Source: Acidimicrobiaceae bacterium (lineage in GTDB: Bacteria > Actinomycetota > Acidimicrobiia > Acidimicrobiales > RAAP-2). From it: a stretch of 38,681 nt of DNA. Shown in pieces: positions 27,660 through 37,000 of the stretch. The stretch is from NCBI GenBank assembly GCA_027315045.1, contig DAHUZS010000047.1, positions 1 through 38,681 of the forward strand. The letters run 5' to 3'. The notes beneath the pieces were generated by a model that saw only the letters and a list, made by a program, of their open reading frames with translations, had not been told where the DNA came from and made no database searches. The translations under genes and the position numbers were made by a program. Each line of letters begins with the position of its first letter. Within the stretch, counting starts at the first letter, position 1.

Positions 27660-28841
27660 TTACGCCCGCGCGAGCGAGGGAGCCTCCTTGGGGTGCGGCA
27701 TGCAGAGCTCGTCGTACTCGGCGATGACGATCTCGCCGGCGTCGGCGCCGCAGGCCGGACACTCCGGGTCGCGCTGGACCTTGAAGACCCGGAAGGTCTC
27801 CTCCAACGCGTCGAAGGCGAGGAGCCGGCCGACCAGCGAGTCGCCCAGGCCAAGCAGGAGCTTGATCGCCTCCAGCGCCTGGATAGAGCCGACGATCCCA
27901 GGCAGCACCCCGAACACCCCGGCCTCCGCGCACGACGGGGCCAGCTCGGCGGGGGGCGGCTCTGGAATGAGGCACCGGTAGCAGGGTCCGTTGTAGGGGT
28001 CGAAGATGGTCACCTGGCCTTCGAAGCGGAAGATCGAGCCGTGCACGACCGGGATCCGCTTGAGCAGGGAGGCGTCGTTGACCAGGTACCGGGTCGGGAA
28101 GTTGTCGGTGCCGTCGACGATGAGGTCGTAGCCGTCGATGATCTCCAAGATGTTGTCGGCGCCGAGCCGCACGTCGTAGGTCGACACGTTCACGTCGGGG
28201 TTGATAGCGGTCAGGGTCTTCTTGGCCGAGTCCACCTTGCGCTCGCCGATCCGGTCCATGTTGTGCAGGATCTGACGCTGGAGGTTCGAGGCGTCCACGA
28301 CGTCCATGTCGATGATCCCGATGGTGCCCACCCCGGCCGCGGCGAGGTAGAGGGCGGCCGGGGACCCGAGGCCGCCCGCCCCGAGCAGGAGCACCTTGGA
28401 GTCGAGGAGCTTCTGCTGGCCGGTCTCACCCACCTCGGGGAGCAGCAGGTGGCGCTGGTAACGATTCCGCTGCTCGTGGGTGAGGGTGCGGGGTGTCTCC
28501 CAGGGGTGGCCGCCCTCCTTCCACCGGTTGAAGCCCCCGATCAGCGACGACACGTTGGTGTAGCCGAGCTGCTCCATGGTGTGGACGGCGAAGGCGGATC
28601 GCACCCCGCCGGCGCAGTAAACGACGATCGGCGCGCTCTTGTCGGGGAGCTTGCCCTCCACCTGGAACTCCAGGTTCCCCCGGGGCAGGTGCACCGCTCC
28701 GACCACCGCCCCCTGGTCGTACTCGTCGGGCTCCCGGACATCCAGGAAGATCGAGGTGCCGACCCTGCGCTCGGCCTCTTCTGGCTCGATCTCGGCGATG
28801 ACGGCCTTGACGGCGTTCAGCAGATCTCGCGGACTAGGCAT
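27660..28841 (-). CDS. Rhodanese-ThiF/MoeB fusion (sulfur-carrier adenylyltransferase/sulfurtransferase)
   Basis: The 393-residue product has an N-terminal rhodanese domain (about 15-115) with active-site Cys76 in YCAGGVRS, then an E1-like adenylyltransferase with RYQRHLLLPEVG (128-139), the nucleotide loop GAGGLGSPAALYLAAAGVG (154-172), VDGTDNFPTRYLVND and two zinc CxxC pairs (CYRC and CPAC). Such enzymes adenylate and thiolate small sulfur carriers (MoaD, ThiS, CysO) for molybdopterin, thiamine or cysteine synthesis. MoeZ/MOCS3 proteins have the opposite order, ThiF then rhodanese. ATG 28841 begins MPSPRDLLNAV. TAGGGT at 28879-28884 could be the -10 box. The carrier protein is not nearby, so the pathway is open; moaC is 27 kb away. 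Confidence 0.9.
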   Translation of the reverse strand: MPSPRDLLNAVKAVIAEIEPEEAERRVGTSIFLDVREPDEYDQGAVVGAVHLPRGNLEFQVEGKLPDKSAPIVVYCAGGVRSAFAVHTMEQLGYTNVSSLIGGFNRWKEGGHPWETPRTLTHEQRNRYQRHLLLPEVGETGQQKLLDSKVLLLGAGGLGSPAALYLAAAGVGTIGIIDMDVVDASNLQRQILHNMDRIGERKVDSAKKTLTAINPDVNVSTYDVRLGADNILEIIDGYDLIVDGTDNFPTRYLVNDASLLKRIPVVHGSIFRFEGQVTIFDPYNGPCYRCLIPEPPPAELAPSCAEAGVFGVLPGIVGSIQALEAIKLLLGLGDSLVGRLLAFDALEETFRVFKVQRDPECPACGADAGEIVIAEYDELCMPHPKEAPSLARA

Positions 28842-28871
28842 CGGACCCCCAGACTGGGACGAACTTGCTTG

Positions 28872-28884
28872 GGGTAAAACCCTA
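28872..28884 (-). promoter_or_regulatory. Promoter region of the rhodanese-ThiF gene with a small palindrome
   Basis: On the minus strand, TAGGGT (28884-28879) is a candidate -10 box 37 nt upstream of the ATG. It overlaps the perfect inverted repeat GGGT-aaa-ACCC (28872-28882), which could serve as an operator. The region is shared with the divergent nitroreductase gene. Confidence 0.35.
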
Positions 28885-28941
28885 CCAGTCCGCTCATGAT
28901 TCCCGCCCCAGGCACGCTGGCCGGCGGGCGAAAGGAGCCCC

Positions 28942-29562
28942 GTGGAGCTCACCCAGGCAATCCGGAGGCGCCGGATGGTCCGCAGCTTCGCCGCCGACCG
29001 GCTGGACCCCGACCTGGTCGGGCGCCTGGTCGACGACGCCCTGCGGGCACCCTCGGCGGGGAACACGAGGGGGGTGGCCTGGCTGGTCCTCGAAGGGCCA
29101 GACACCGCTGCGTACTGGTCGCAGACCACCACGCCCGAGTGGCGCCAAACCTCGAGCCGCTTCGCGGGACTGGCCAGGGCCCCGCTCGTCGCCCTCTCGC
29201 TGTGCTCGCCGAGCGCCTATGTCGAGCGGTACGGCGAGGCCGACAAGCGGGGGTCGGGACTCGGTCCCGTCGACCTCGGAGAAGGGGGCAAGGCTGCCTG
29301 GCCGGTGCCCTACTGGTTCGGCGACGCCGCCTTCTCGACCATGCTGCTCCTCCTCGGCGCGGAGGACGCCGGGCTCGGAGCGGTCTTCTTGGGCAGCTTC
29401 CGGGGGGAGGCCGCACTGCTCAGCTCACGCGGGGTGCCCGAGGAGTGGCGGCTCTTCGGGGCGGTCGTCATGGGCCGCCCCGACGGCCAGGACGTCCCCT
29501 CTGCCTCACTCGCCCGCCGACCGGCCCCCGGTGCCGGTGCGTTGCATCGGTCGCGGTGGTGA
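28942..29562 (+). CDS. Nitroreductase family protein
   Basis: A 206-residue FMN-dependent oxidoreductase of the nitroreductase fold. The N-terminus MELTQAIRRRRMVRSF and the following ALRAPSAGNTRGVAWLV are the typical flavin-phosphate-binding and substrate-loop segments. The C-terminal GLGAVFLGSFRGEAALLSSRGVPEEWRLFGAVVMGRP is the dimer and flavin-edge region. The substrate cannot be told from sequence. The GTG start at 28942 has AAAGGAG at a good distance. It is divergent from the rhodanese-ThiF gene and converges on the SDR gene with a 13-nt gap. Confidence 0.88.
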   Translation: MELTQAIRRRRMVRSFAADRLDPDLVGRLVDDALRAPSAGNTRGVAWLVLEGPDTAAYWSQTTTPEWRQTSSRFAGLARAPLVALSLCSPSAYVERYGEADKRGSGLGPVDLGEGGKAAWPVPYWFGDAAFSTMLLLLGAEDAGLGAVFLGSFRGEAALLSSRGVPEEWRLFGAVVMGRPDGQDVPSASLARRPAPGAGALHRSRW

Positions 29563-29575
29563 TACGCCCGCCCGC

Positions 29576-30544
29576 TCAGGAGCCGAAGCCGCCGAAGAGG
29601 CCCTTGGCCCGGATTCGCTCCCAGAACTCGACGTCGTAAGCGTGCTCGGGGTCGGCCCGGACCTCGGCGTCGATCCGCTCGGCATCCTCGCCGACCAGGA
29701 TCCGCCACCGGTTCTCCCGCACCCCGTTCAAGATGATGGTGGCCGCCTGCGCCGCGCTGGTGGGCGCGTGGTCACGGAACGCCTCCCCCATCATCTGGAC
29801 TCCCTTGCGCAGGTCCTCATCGGACACCCCGTCGGCCGGCAGGCCCCGGGAGACGAGCTGGCGCCGTACACGCTCGAGATCCTCGTCGTCCATCGAATCG
29901 GCGTCTCGGCCGAACACCTTCGCCGAATTGAGCACGATCGACGTCCCGATATGACCGGGCATGACCACCGACACACGCAGGTGCGGAGCGTTCACCCGGA
30001 AGTCGGCGATGAGCGCCTCCGAGAAGCCGCGAACGGCAAACTTCGCCGCGCTGTAGGAGGTGTGGGGCGTGGTCGGTCCGATCGAGCCCCACACACCGTT
30101 GATGCTCGACGTGTTGACCAGGTGGCCCTCCTCGGACGCGAGGAGCATGGGCAGAAAGACCCGGGTGCAGTTGTAGACCCCGCCCCAGTCCACGCCGAAG
30201 GTGCGCTCCCAGTCGGCACGGTCGTCGCCGATCATGCTTCCCCCGCCCCCGATGCCCGCGTTGTTGAAGAGCAGGTTGATGTGGTCGGTGGTGTGCTCGG
30301 TCGAGACGGCGTCTCGGAACGACAGCACCTGGCGCTCGTCGGAGACGTCGGCAACGAAGGTGCTGACCCGGGTGCCCGACGGCGCGTCGGCGAGAGCTGA
30401 CACCCGCGTCTCGTCCAACGGTTCGGCAAACACGTCGCACGTGGCCACGTGGCACCCTTCCTTGGCGAGCTGTCGGACTAGCTCGCGCCCCATGCCGGTC
30501 CCGCCGCCGGTGACGACCGCGATGCGCTCCTCGAACCGCTCCAT
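29576..30544 (-). CDS. Short-chain dehydrogenase/reductase
   Basis: A 322-residue classical SDR with a long C-terminus. TGGGTGMG (12-19) binds the dinucleotide, Asp37 at the end of the second strand suggests NAD(H) preference, NNAG is at 94-97, and the catalytic Ser lies in NTSSINGV with Tyr164 and Lys168 in YSAAKFA. After about residue 200 there is an extra helical region (GRDADSMDDEDLERVRRQL) seen in longer members. The substrate is unknown. ATG 30544 has GGAGGAG directly upstream, and a longer start at 30562 is less likely. TAGGGT at 30572-30577 is a candidate -10 box. Confidence 0.92.
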   Translation of the reverse strand: MERFEERIAVVTGGGTGMGRELVRQLAKEGCHVATCDVFAEPLDETRVSALADAPSGTRVSTFVADVSDERQVLSFRDAVSTEHTTDHINLLFNNAGIGGGGSMIGDDRADWERTFGVDWGGVYNCTRVFLPMLLASEEGHLVNTSSINGVWGSIGPTTPHTSYSAAKFAVRGFSEALIADFRVNAPHLRVSVVMPGHIGTSIVLNSAKVFGRDADSMDDEDLERVRRQLVSRGLPADGVSDEDLRKGVQMMGEAFRDHAPTSAAQAATIILNGVRENRWRILVGEDAERIDAEVRADPEHAYDVEFWERIRAKGLFGGFGS

Positions 30545-30571
30545 CACTCCTCCAATCTCCAACCTGGCAGA

Positions 30572-30601
30572 ACCCTAATGGGCCCGTCCTGGGTAACCCA
30601 G
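30572..30601. promoter_or_regulatory. SDR promoter box and 13-bp palindrome in a divergent region
   Basis: TAGGGT on the minus strand (30577-30572) is a probable -10 box for the SDR gene. Just upstream of it, 30589-30601 is the perfect palindrome CTGGGT-a-ACCCAG, in the 92-nt gap shared with the divergent unknown gene. Its length and position suit a repressor operator. No regulator is encoded next to it. Confidence 0.4.
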
Positions 30602-30636
30602 CGCCGTTAACCGTCGGCGGCAAGCTCCGGCGCAAG

Positions 30637-31320
30637 GTGCGCGGCAAAGACGGTGCTCGACCATGCGTCGTGGCCATCGATCAACCGAGGACCGGAGCGG
30701 CGCCGATCGAACCGGTGGTCGACGGCCGATCTCGCACCGTCTGGGTCCAGGCGTGGGAGGACCCGGCGCTCCGTGGGCCGCTCTGTGGCGTCGACCCGCG
30801 CTCGCGCTACGTCGAGCGGTTCTGGCTGCCGGTGCTCGGACCCACCGCCACCTGGCTCATCCGCAGGTTTGCCGATCTTCTCGAGGCCGACCCGGGCGGA
30901 TTGGACCTCGACATGGCCGAGATGGCGACGTGCCTCGGACTCGTGTGGACCGGAAACGATCGTTGCCCGTTGTGGCGAGGCCTGCGTCGATGCCTCCACT
31001 TCGGCCTGGTCCGGTGGTCGGACCCCGAGGTCCTCGCGGTCCGGACCCGGATGCCCATGTTGTGGCGACGCCTCGTGATCCGGCTCCCCTTCACCCTGCA
31101 GATCGAACACCGGGACTGGCTGGCCGAGATGGCGGCGGCGGACCCCTCGTCCCGTCGGCGTCGCCACGCCAAGTTGGTGGCCCTGGACCTTTGCGAACTG
31201 GGCGTCGACGCCGCCGCCATCGAGCGTCACCTGATCCGGCGGGGCTCGCATCCGGCGATCGCCTTCGAGGCGGCCCGGTGGGCGTGGTCCTCGGAGGGCG
31301 AGATCCTCCAGTCCGACTGA
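30637..31320 (+). CDS. Conserved-looking protein of unknown function
   Basis: A 227-residue protein I cannot assign to a named family. It is rich in Arg, Trp and Leu. The central part, RYVERFWLPVLGPTATWLIRRF (about 57-78), then LDLDMAEMATCLGLVW and GLRRCLHFGLVRW, looks like a compact helical or winged-helix fold. The motif RMPMLWRRLVIRLPFTLQIEHRDWL resembles, from memory, unannotated actinobacterial proteins. The last 50 residues form a basic helical tail. The GTG start at 30637 is uncertain, and GTG 30670 is an in-frame alternative. There is no signal peptide or clear membrane segment. A decayed penicillin-binding-protein gene follows on the same strand. Confidence 0.6.
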   Translation: MRGKDGARPCVVAIDQPRTGAAPIEPVVDGRSRTVWVQAWEDPALRGPLCGVDPRSRYVERFWLPVLGPTATWLIRRFADLLEADPGGLDLDMAEMATCLGLVWTGNDRCPLWRGLRRCLHFGLVRWSDPEVLAVRTRMPMLWRRLVIRLPFTLQIEHRDWLAEMAAADPSSRRRRHAKLVALDLCELGVDAAAIERHLIRRGSHPAIAFEAARWAWSSEGEILQSD

Positions 31321-31380
31321 GCGCGACCGTCGGTCACCCCAAGTTGTTCAGAGCCCTTCGGGTCGGCGGAGGGAGAGGGT

Positions 31381-31920
31381 TTGGGTCGCCGCATCCGCTG
31401 GCTGGGGCTGGCTGATCCTCTGCTTTGCCCTGGGGTTCGTCCAGCTCACCAACATCCAGTTCCGACAGGCCGACACCCTCGCCCATTCGGGGAACAACCC
31501 GGTCAACCGGGCGCCGACCTTCAACAACGAGCGCGGCGCCTCCCTCGCCGCCGACAACAACATCAGAGTCGGTGAGGATCGCCCAAAGGGGGCCAAGACC
31601 TCCCAGTTCCAACGCCGCTACCCGGAGGGGTCGCTGTACTCCCAGATCGTCGGGACCTGCTCCTTCTCCTTCCACGACACCGGCATCGGGGCCGTCAACA
31701 GCGAGCAGCTGGGACTACAAACGCTCGGCCGACCACTTGAGCGAAGTGCTGAACCTGCCCGCGCCGACGGTCCGCAACCCTGACGATCGACCCGACACCG
31801 CAACCGGTGGCGGCGAACGAGCTGAACGGCCTGCCCGGCCCGAACAAGGACGGCGCCGTGGTCGTGCTCAACCCGAGCACAGGCGCGGTCCTCGCCATCC
31901 TCCAGGCCGCGCTGGGATAG
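31381..31920 (+). pseudogene. Decayed penicillin-binding protein (PbpA/FtsI type), transpeptidase domain lost
   Basis: The protein remains are spread over three frames. Frame one from TTG 31381 gives GRRIRWLGL. The next frame (from about 31409) gives WLILCFALGFVQLTNIQFRQ, a membrane anchor plus start, and later RRYPEGSLYSQIVGTCSFSF, the N-terminal PBP domain. A third frame (about 31700) gives WDYKRSADHLSEVLNLPAP. From about 31777 the first frame resumes with TLTIDPTPQPVAANELN and DGAVVVLNPSTGAVLAILQ, then stops at 31918-31920. In intact class B PBPs the last motif directly precedes the transpeptidase domain, but no SxxK, SxN or KTG motif follows here. At least three frameshifts plus loss of the catalytic domain make a product very unlikely. 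A functional paralogue must exist elsewhere. Confidence 0.8.
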
Positions 31921-31947
31921 ACCGGGTCGAGCGGCGACCTGCAGCGC

Positions 31948-33453
31948 TCAGCTGGTGGCGGAGAAGTCCTGGAGGTATTCGAGCAGGGTCCGGACGCCGA
32001 ACCCCGTTCCCCCCTTGGTGAGGTAGCCCGACGACTCAGCCGAGCGCGCCGGGCCGGCGATGTCGAGGTGCGCCCACGGCCCCTCGCCCACGAACCGGGA
32101 CAGCAGCATGGCGGCGGCGATGGAGCCGGCTTCGCCGGTGCGCCCGGTGTTCTTCATGTCGGCGACGTCCGAGTCGATGTGCTCGGCGTACTCCTCAAAG
32201 AGCGGCATCGGCCACAGAGGCTCACCGGCACGCCTGCCCGCCTCGCGCAGCGCCTCGGTCAGTGCGGGGTCGTTGCCGAACAGCGCCCCGATGGAGCGGC
32301 CGAGGGCGATCACCTGGGCACCGGTCAGCGTCGCCACGTCGACGATCGCGTCGGGTTCGAGCTCGGACGCCAGCGACAACCCGTCGGCCAGCACCAACCG
32401 CCCTTCGGCGTCGGTGTTCAGGACCTCGATGGTCTTGCCGTTGCGGGCCCGGAACACGTCGCCGGGCTTGAGCGCACTCGGACCGGGCATGTTCTCGGTC
32501 ACCATGGCGATGGCCGTCACCCGGACGCCGACCGACAGCTCGGCGCAAGCCGACAGTGCCGCCATGACCACCGCCGCGCCGCTCATGTCGGTCTTCATCG
32601 TCGTCATGCCCTCGGGCGTCTTGAGCGACAGCCCGCCCGAATCGAAGGTGATCCCCTTCCCCACCAATACGACGTGGGGCCCGGCTCCGCCCTCGGGGAT
32701 TGAAGCCGGTTCGTAGCGGGCCAGCACGAGACGCGGCGGCTCCGAAGAGCCGCGGGCGACCGCCAAGAGGCCACCCAGGCGCTCGGACGCGATGCGGTCG
32801 CCCTCCCAGACCTCGACGCTCGTGCGGGCCAAGCCGGCCAGACGCTCGGTCACCCGGGCGGCGAACTCGCTCGGGTCGAGGTCGCTCGGTGGCGTGTTGA
32901 CCAGGTCGCGCGCAAAGGCCACGGCGTCGGCCCGGGACACCCCGAGCGCCACCTCGTCGCGCAGCGCCGCCTCGTCGTCGGGCGAGGCCGGCACTAGGAC
33001 CAGGCGTTCGAGCGGCCCGGGGGGAGGTTGGCTGCGGTAGGGGTCGAACCGGTAGGCGGCGAGCACGGCGCCCTCGGCCAGCGCCGCCCCCGGGGCCCCC
33101 GGCGCCACGATCATGGTGGCCTCGCCCCCCTGGCCGGCGGAGCGCACGAAGGCGGCCATCGCCCGGCGATAGCGGTCGGGCTCGAGCCCCCCGGGGTCGC
33201 CCAGGCCGACCACGTGGGCCCACCGTCCCGGCGAGACGGAGACCCGCAGGACCTGGCCGACCTTGGCCCCGAACCCCTCCCGGGCGCACTCGGCCGCGTC
33301 GAGCTGGCGCGGGAGCCCCGCGTCAACCTGGTCCGCCGAGGGGCCGGTCTGCACGCTCGGTGTGCTCTCGCCGGCAAGAGCCAAAGCGAACAGCCCGATG
33401 GGGCCGGCGTCCGGTGCCCGGGATGCCTCGCGGACCTCGATCACCAGGGTCAT
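31948..33453 (-). CDS. pepA: Leucyl aminopeptidase (M17)
   Basis: A cytosolic aminopeptidase with two metal ions that removes N-terminal residues from peptides. The 501-residue product has a variable N-terminal domain (1-170) and a catalytic domain with VLVGKGITFDSGGLSLK (Lys266, Asp271, Lys278), MKTDMSGAA (Asp289) and the signature NTDAEGRL (346-353). All metal-binding and catalytic positions are present. The ATG at 33453 overlaps the pduO stop as ATGA, so translation is coupled to the adenosyltransferase. A role beyond peptide turnover is not implied by the neighbours. Confidence 0.96.
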   Translation of the reverse strand: MTLVIEVREASRAPDAGPIGLFALALAGESTPSVQTGPSADQVDAGLPRQLDAAECAREGFGAKVGQVLRVSVSPGRWAHVVGLGDPGGLEPDRYRRAMAAFVRSAGQGGEATMIVAPGAPGAALAEGAVLAAYRFDPYRSQPPPGPLERLVLVPASPDDEAALRDEVALGVSRADAVAFARDLVNTPPSDLDPSEFAARVTERLAGLARTSVEVWEGDRIASERLGGLLAVARGSSEPPRLVLARYEPASIPEGGAGPHVVLVGKGITFDSGGLSLKTPEGMTTMKTDMSGAAVVMAALSACAELSVGVRVTAIAMVTENMPGPSALKPGDVFRARNGKTIEVLNTDAEGRLVLADGLSLASELEPDAIVDVATLTGAQVIALGRSIGALFGNDPALTEALREAGRRAGEPLWPMPLFEEYAEHIDSDVADMKNTGRTGEAGSIAAAMLLSRFVGEGPWAHLDIAGPARSAESSGYLTKGGTGFGVRTLLEYLQDFSATS

Positions 33454-34010
33454 GGCCGCTCTCCCGCCCGGCCGGCCCGCCGGGCTGCCGGGTGCTCGTC
33501 GCCCTCCTGCCACCGGGCCATCGTCCAGAGGAGGTCAGAGAGCCGGTTGAGGTATGTGGTGACCAGGGAGCCGGCGACGGTGTGGGCGAGCGCGACCCGC
33601 TCGGCGCGACGGACGGCCGTGCGGGCGAGGTCCAGAGCGGCCGACCGACGATTGGCCCCTGGGATCACGAACTCGGCGGGCATGAACGTGCGCGCCGTGA
33701 GCTCGTCAATCCGCCGCTCGAGCTCCTCCACCATGGCCGCGGTGACCAAGGAGGTTTCGGGAACCAGCTTGTGACGGTTCTCATCGGCCGTGGCCACCTC
33801 GGCCATCAACACGTAGAGGTCGTGCTCCAGGAAGACCAGGAGCCCATCGAGCTCGGAACCGGGCTCTGCCTCCGCCCGGGCCATCCCCATCGCCGCCTGG
33901 GCCTCGTCGACGGCCCCGTTGGTCTCGATGCGCGAGGAGTCCTTCGGGACCCGGCCGCCGAAAAGCAGCCCGGTCGTGCCGTCGTCACCCTTGCGCGTGT
34001 AGATGGGCAT
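33450..34010 (-). CDS. pduO: PduO-type cob(I)alamin adenosyltransferase
   Basis: The enzyme transfers the adenosyl group of ATP to cob(I)alamin, making adenosylcobalamin for mutases. The 186-residue product has the N-terminal ATP-binding segment IYTRKGDDGTTGLLFGGRV (3-21), then ETNGAVDEAQAAMG, and the cobalamin/ATP site FVIPGANRRSAALDLARTAVRRAER with YLNRLSDLLW near the C-terminus. It could supply the cofactor for the methylmalonyl-CoA mutase chain encoded 6 kb away. ATG 34010 has TAGCAT 8 nt upstream and no Shine-Dalgarno sequence. It shares a 42-nt divergent promoter region with metH. Confidence 0.95.
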   Translation of the reverse strand: MPIYTRKGDDGTTGLLFGGRVPKDSSRIETNGAVDEAQAAMGMARAEAEPGSELDGLLVFLEHDLYVLMAEVATADENRHKLVPETSLVTAAMVEELERRIDELTARTFMPAEFVIPGANRRSAALDLARTAVRRAERVALAHTVAGSLVTTYLNRLSDLLWTMARWQEGDEHPAARRAGRAGERP

Positions 34011-34018
34011 CGTCGGGG

Positions 34019-34043
34019 ATGCTACCGGGGGCCCCACTACCCT
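34019..34043. promoter_or_regulatory. Back-to-back -10 boxes of pduO and metH
   Basis: In a gap of only 42 nt, TAGCAT (minus strand, 34024-34019) is 8 nt before the pduO ATG and TACCCT (plus strand, 34038-34043) is 9 nt before the metH ATG. The two promoters face outward and must overlap in their upstream parts, so expression of the two genes may be linked. There is no room for a cobalamin riboswitch. Confidence 0.4.
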
Positions 34044-34052
34044 GGGAGGCCC

Positions 34053-37000
34053 ATGACCTCCGCCGGCGAGCTTCTCGGCCGCCTCGACACGGCCTCCTCG
34101 AGCTACCTGCGGGCGCTGCGCGAGCGAGTGGTGATCTTCGACGGCCCGGCGGGCACCAGCTTCCAGGCGCTCGCTCTGGGCGCCGAGACGTTCGGCGACC
34201 CCCACCTCGAGGGCTGCTTCGAGATCCTGTCCCTCTCCGCTCCCGAGATCGTCGGGCACCTGCACCGCTCGTTCCTCGACGTGGGGGTAGACGCAATCGA
34301 GACCAACACCTTCGGCGCCTTCTCGGTGGTCCTGGCCGAGTACGGCATCGCCGAGCGGGCGAGGGAGATCAACCGGGCCGCGGCCGAGCTGGCCAAGGCG
34401 GTGGCCAAGGACTACGAGACGCCGCAACGGCCGATCTGGGTGGCCGGGAGCATGGGACCGGGGACGAAGTTCGCCACCCTCGGCCAGATCTCCTATGCCG
34501 ACCTCCGGGACGCCTACGAGGAGCAGGCGCTCGGCCTCCTCGAGGGCGGTGTCGATTTGCTGCTGGTCGAGACCGTCTACGACCTGCTCGGGGCAAAGGC
34601 CGCGATCAACGGTGCCCGGGCGGCGATGGTGGCCCGTGGCACCCAGGTCCCCATCCAGGTCCAGGTCACGATCGAGCTGACCGGGCGGATGCTTCCGGGC
34701 ACCGAGATCGCGGCCGCCCTCACCACCCTCGAGGCGATGCGGGTCGACGCCGTCGGCCTCAACTGCGCGACCGGCCCGGCCGAGATGGGCGAGGCCCTCC
34801 GCCACCTGTCGGCCAACTCGACGGTTCCGATCGCCGTCCAGCCCAACGCCGGGCTCCCGAGCGTGGTCGACGGGGCCATGCACTACGACCTCAAGCCCGA
34901 GGAACTGGCTGAGTACCACCACCGTTTCATCACCGAGTTCGGCGTCAGCGCCGTCGGGGGATGCTGCGGCACCACCCCGGCGCACCTGGCCGCGGTGGTG
35001 GCGGCCTGCGCCGACGCGGTGCCGGCCCGCCGGCACCCCGACCCCGAGCCGGCGGCCACCTCCATCTACTCGGCCACGCCGTTCCGCCAGGACACCTCGT
35101 TCCTCGTCGTCGGCGAGCGGGCGAACGCCACCGGCTCCCGGCAGTTCCGGGAGGCCATGCTCTCGGGCGACTGGGACACCTGCGTGGCGATCGCCCGGGA
35201 CCAGGTGAAGGAGGGCGCGCACCTCATCGACCTGTGCGCCGACTACACCGGCGCCGACGGGGTCGCCGACATGGAGCAGCTGGCCAGCCGGCTCGCCACC
35301 CAGTCGAGCGTGCCGGTCATGGTGGACACGACCGAGGGCCCGGTCGCCGAGACCGCGCTGCGCTGGCTCGGCGGCCGGCCCGTCCTCAACTCGGTCAACC
35401 TGGAGGAGGGTGACGGAGCCGGCACCCGCCTCGACACCTTCCTGCGGCTGGCCCGCACCTACGGCGCCGCTGTGGTGTGCACGTGCATCGACGCCGAGGG
35501 CCAGGCCCGGACGGCAGAGTGGAAGCTGCGGGCGGCCAGGCAGATCGCGTCCATCGCCCTCGAGCGCTATGGGCTCGAGCCGGAGGACCTGTTCTTCGAC
35601 CCGTTGGCCCTGCCCCTCTCGACCGGCATGGCCGAGAGCCGGCGCGACGGGCTCGAGACCATCGAGGGCATCCGGCGCATCAAGGCCGAGCTGCCCGGGG
35701 TGTCAACGATCCTCGGGCTCTCCAATGTCTCCTTCGGCCTCAACCCGGCGGCTCGACAGGTGCTGAACTCGGTGTTCCTGCACGAGTGCGTCGAGGCCGG
35801 CCTAGACGCGGCCATCGTGCAACCCTCCAAGATCCTGCCCTTGGCAAAGATCGACGACCGGGTCAAGGAGGTGTGCCTGGACCTCGTCTACGACCGCCGT
35901 CGCGCCGACTACGACCCCCTCCAGGAGCTCCTGGCCCTCTTCGAGGGAGTCTCGGTCTCGTCGGGACCGAGGGACGAGCACCTGGACTGGCCGGTCGAAC
36001 GTCGGCTCGAGCAGCGCATCGTCGACGGCCACCGGACCGGCCTCGAGGCCGACCTGGACAGCGCGCTCGAGGGCGGCTTCGACGCCCTCTCGATCATCAA
36101 CAACTTCCTCTTGGCCGGGATGCGCACGGTGGGCGATCTCTTCGCCTCCGGAGAGATGCAGCTCCCCTTCGTCCTCTCCTCGGCCGAGACCATGAAGATG
36201 GCCGTCGCCTATCTCGAGCCCCACATGGCCCGAGCCGACCAGAGCGGCAAGGGGACGATCGTGCTCGCCACCGTGAAGGGTGACGTGCACGACATCGGCA
36301 AGAACCTGGTCGACATCATCTTCACCAACAACGGTTACGACGTGGTCAACCTAGGCATCAAGGTCGGCATCGGCGAGATGATCGCGGCGGCCGAAGAGCG
36401 CGGGGCCGACGCCATCGGCATGAGCGGCCTTCTGGTCAAGTCCACCCTGATCATGCGGGACAACCTTGAGGAGCTGAACGACCGGAAGCTCTCGGCGATC
36501 CCCGTCCTGCTCGGCGGGGCCGCGCTCACCCGCACCTATGTCGAGCGCGACCTGCGCACCGTGTACCACGGTCGGGTCTTCTACGGACGCGACGCCTTCG
36601 AGGGCCTGCGGACGATGGACCGGCTGATGGAGATCAAGGCCGGCGCGAACGACGCGGACTTCGGGCGGGTGGTCTCGGAGCGCAACGTCCCGGCCCGCTC
36701 CGGGCTGCTGGTGAAGGTCGGTCCGGACGACGCGCCCGACCGCTCGCCGGCCGTTGCGACCGACAACAAGCTCTTCCCCCCGCCCTTCATCGGGACCCGG
36801 GTAGCCAAGGGCATCCCGCTCGACGACATTGCCGAGTACCTCAACCTGACCTCCCTGTTCCGCAACCAGTGGGGCTTCCGCCCCGACAAGACCCGCAAGG
36901 AGTCCGACGCCGAGTTCAAAGAGCGGGTCTCGGCGGTCCTGCGCGACCAACTGGACCTGGTCAAGCAGGCAGACCTCCTCGTCCCCCAGGTGGTCTGGGG

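Noticed and set aside
33360-34052. Upstream extension of the metH frame
   Set aside because: It lies antisense to pduO and pepA; homology to MetH starts at ATG 34053.
34011-34052. Cobalamin riboswitch upstream of metH or pduO
   Set aside because: The gap is only 42 nt, far too short for the roughly 200-nt element, and the promoters appear to sit in it.
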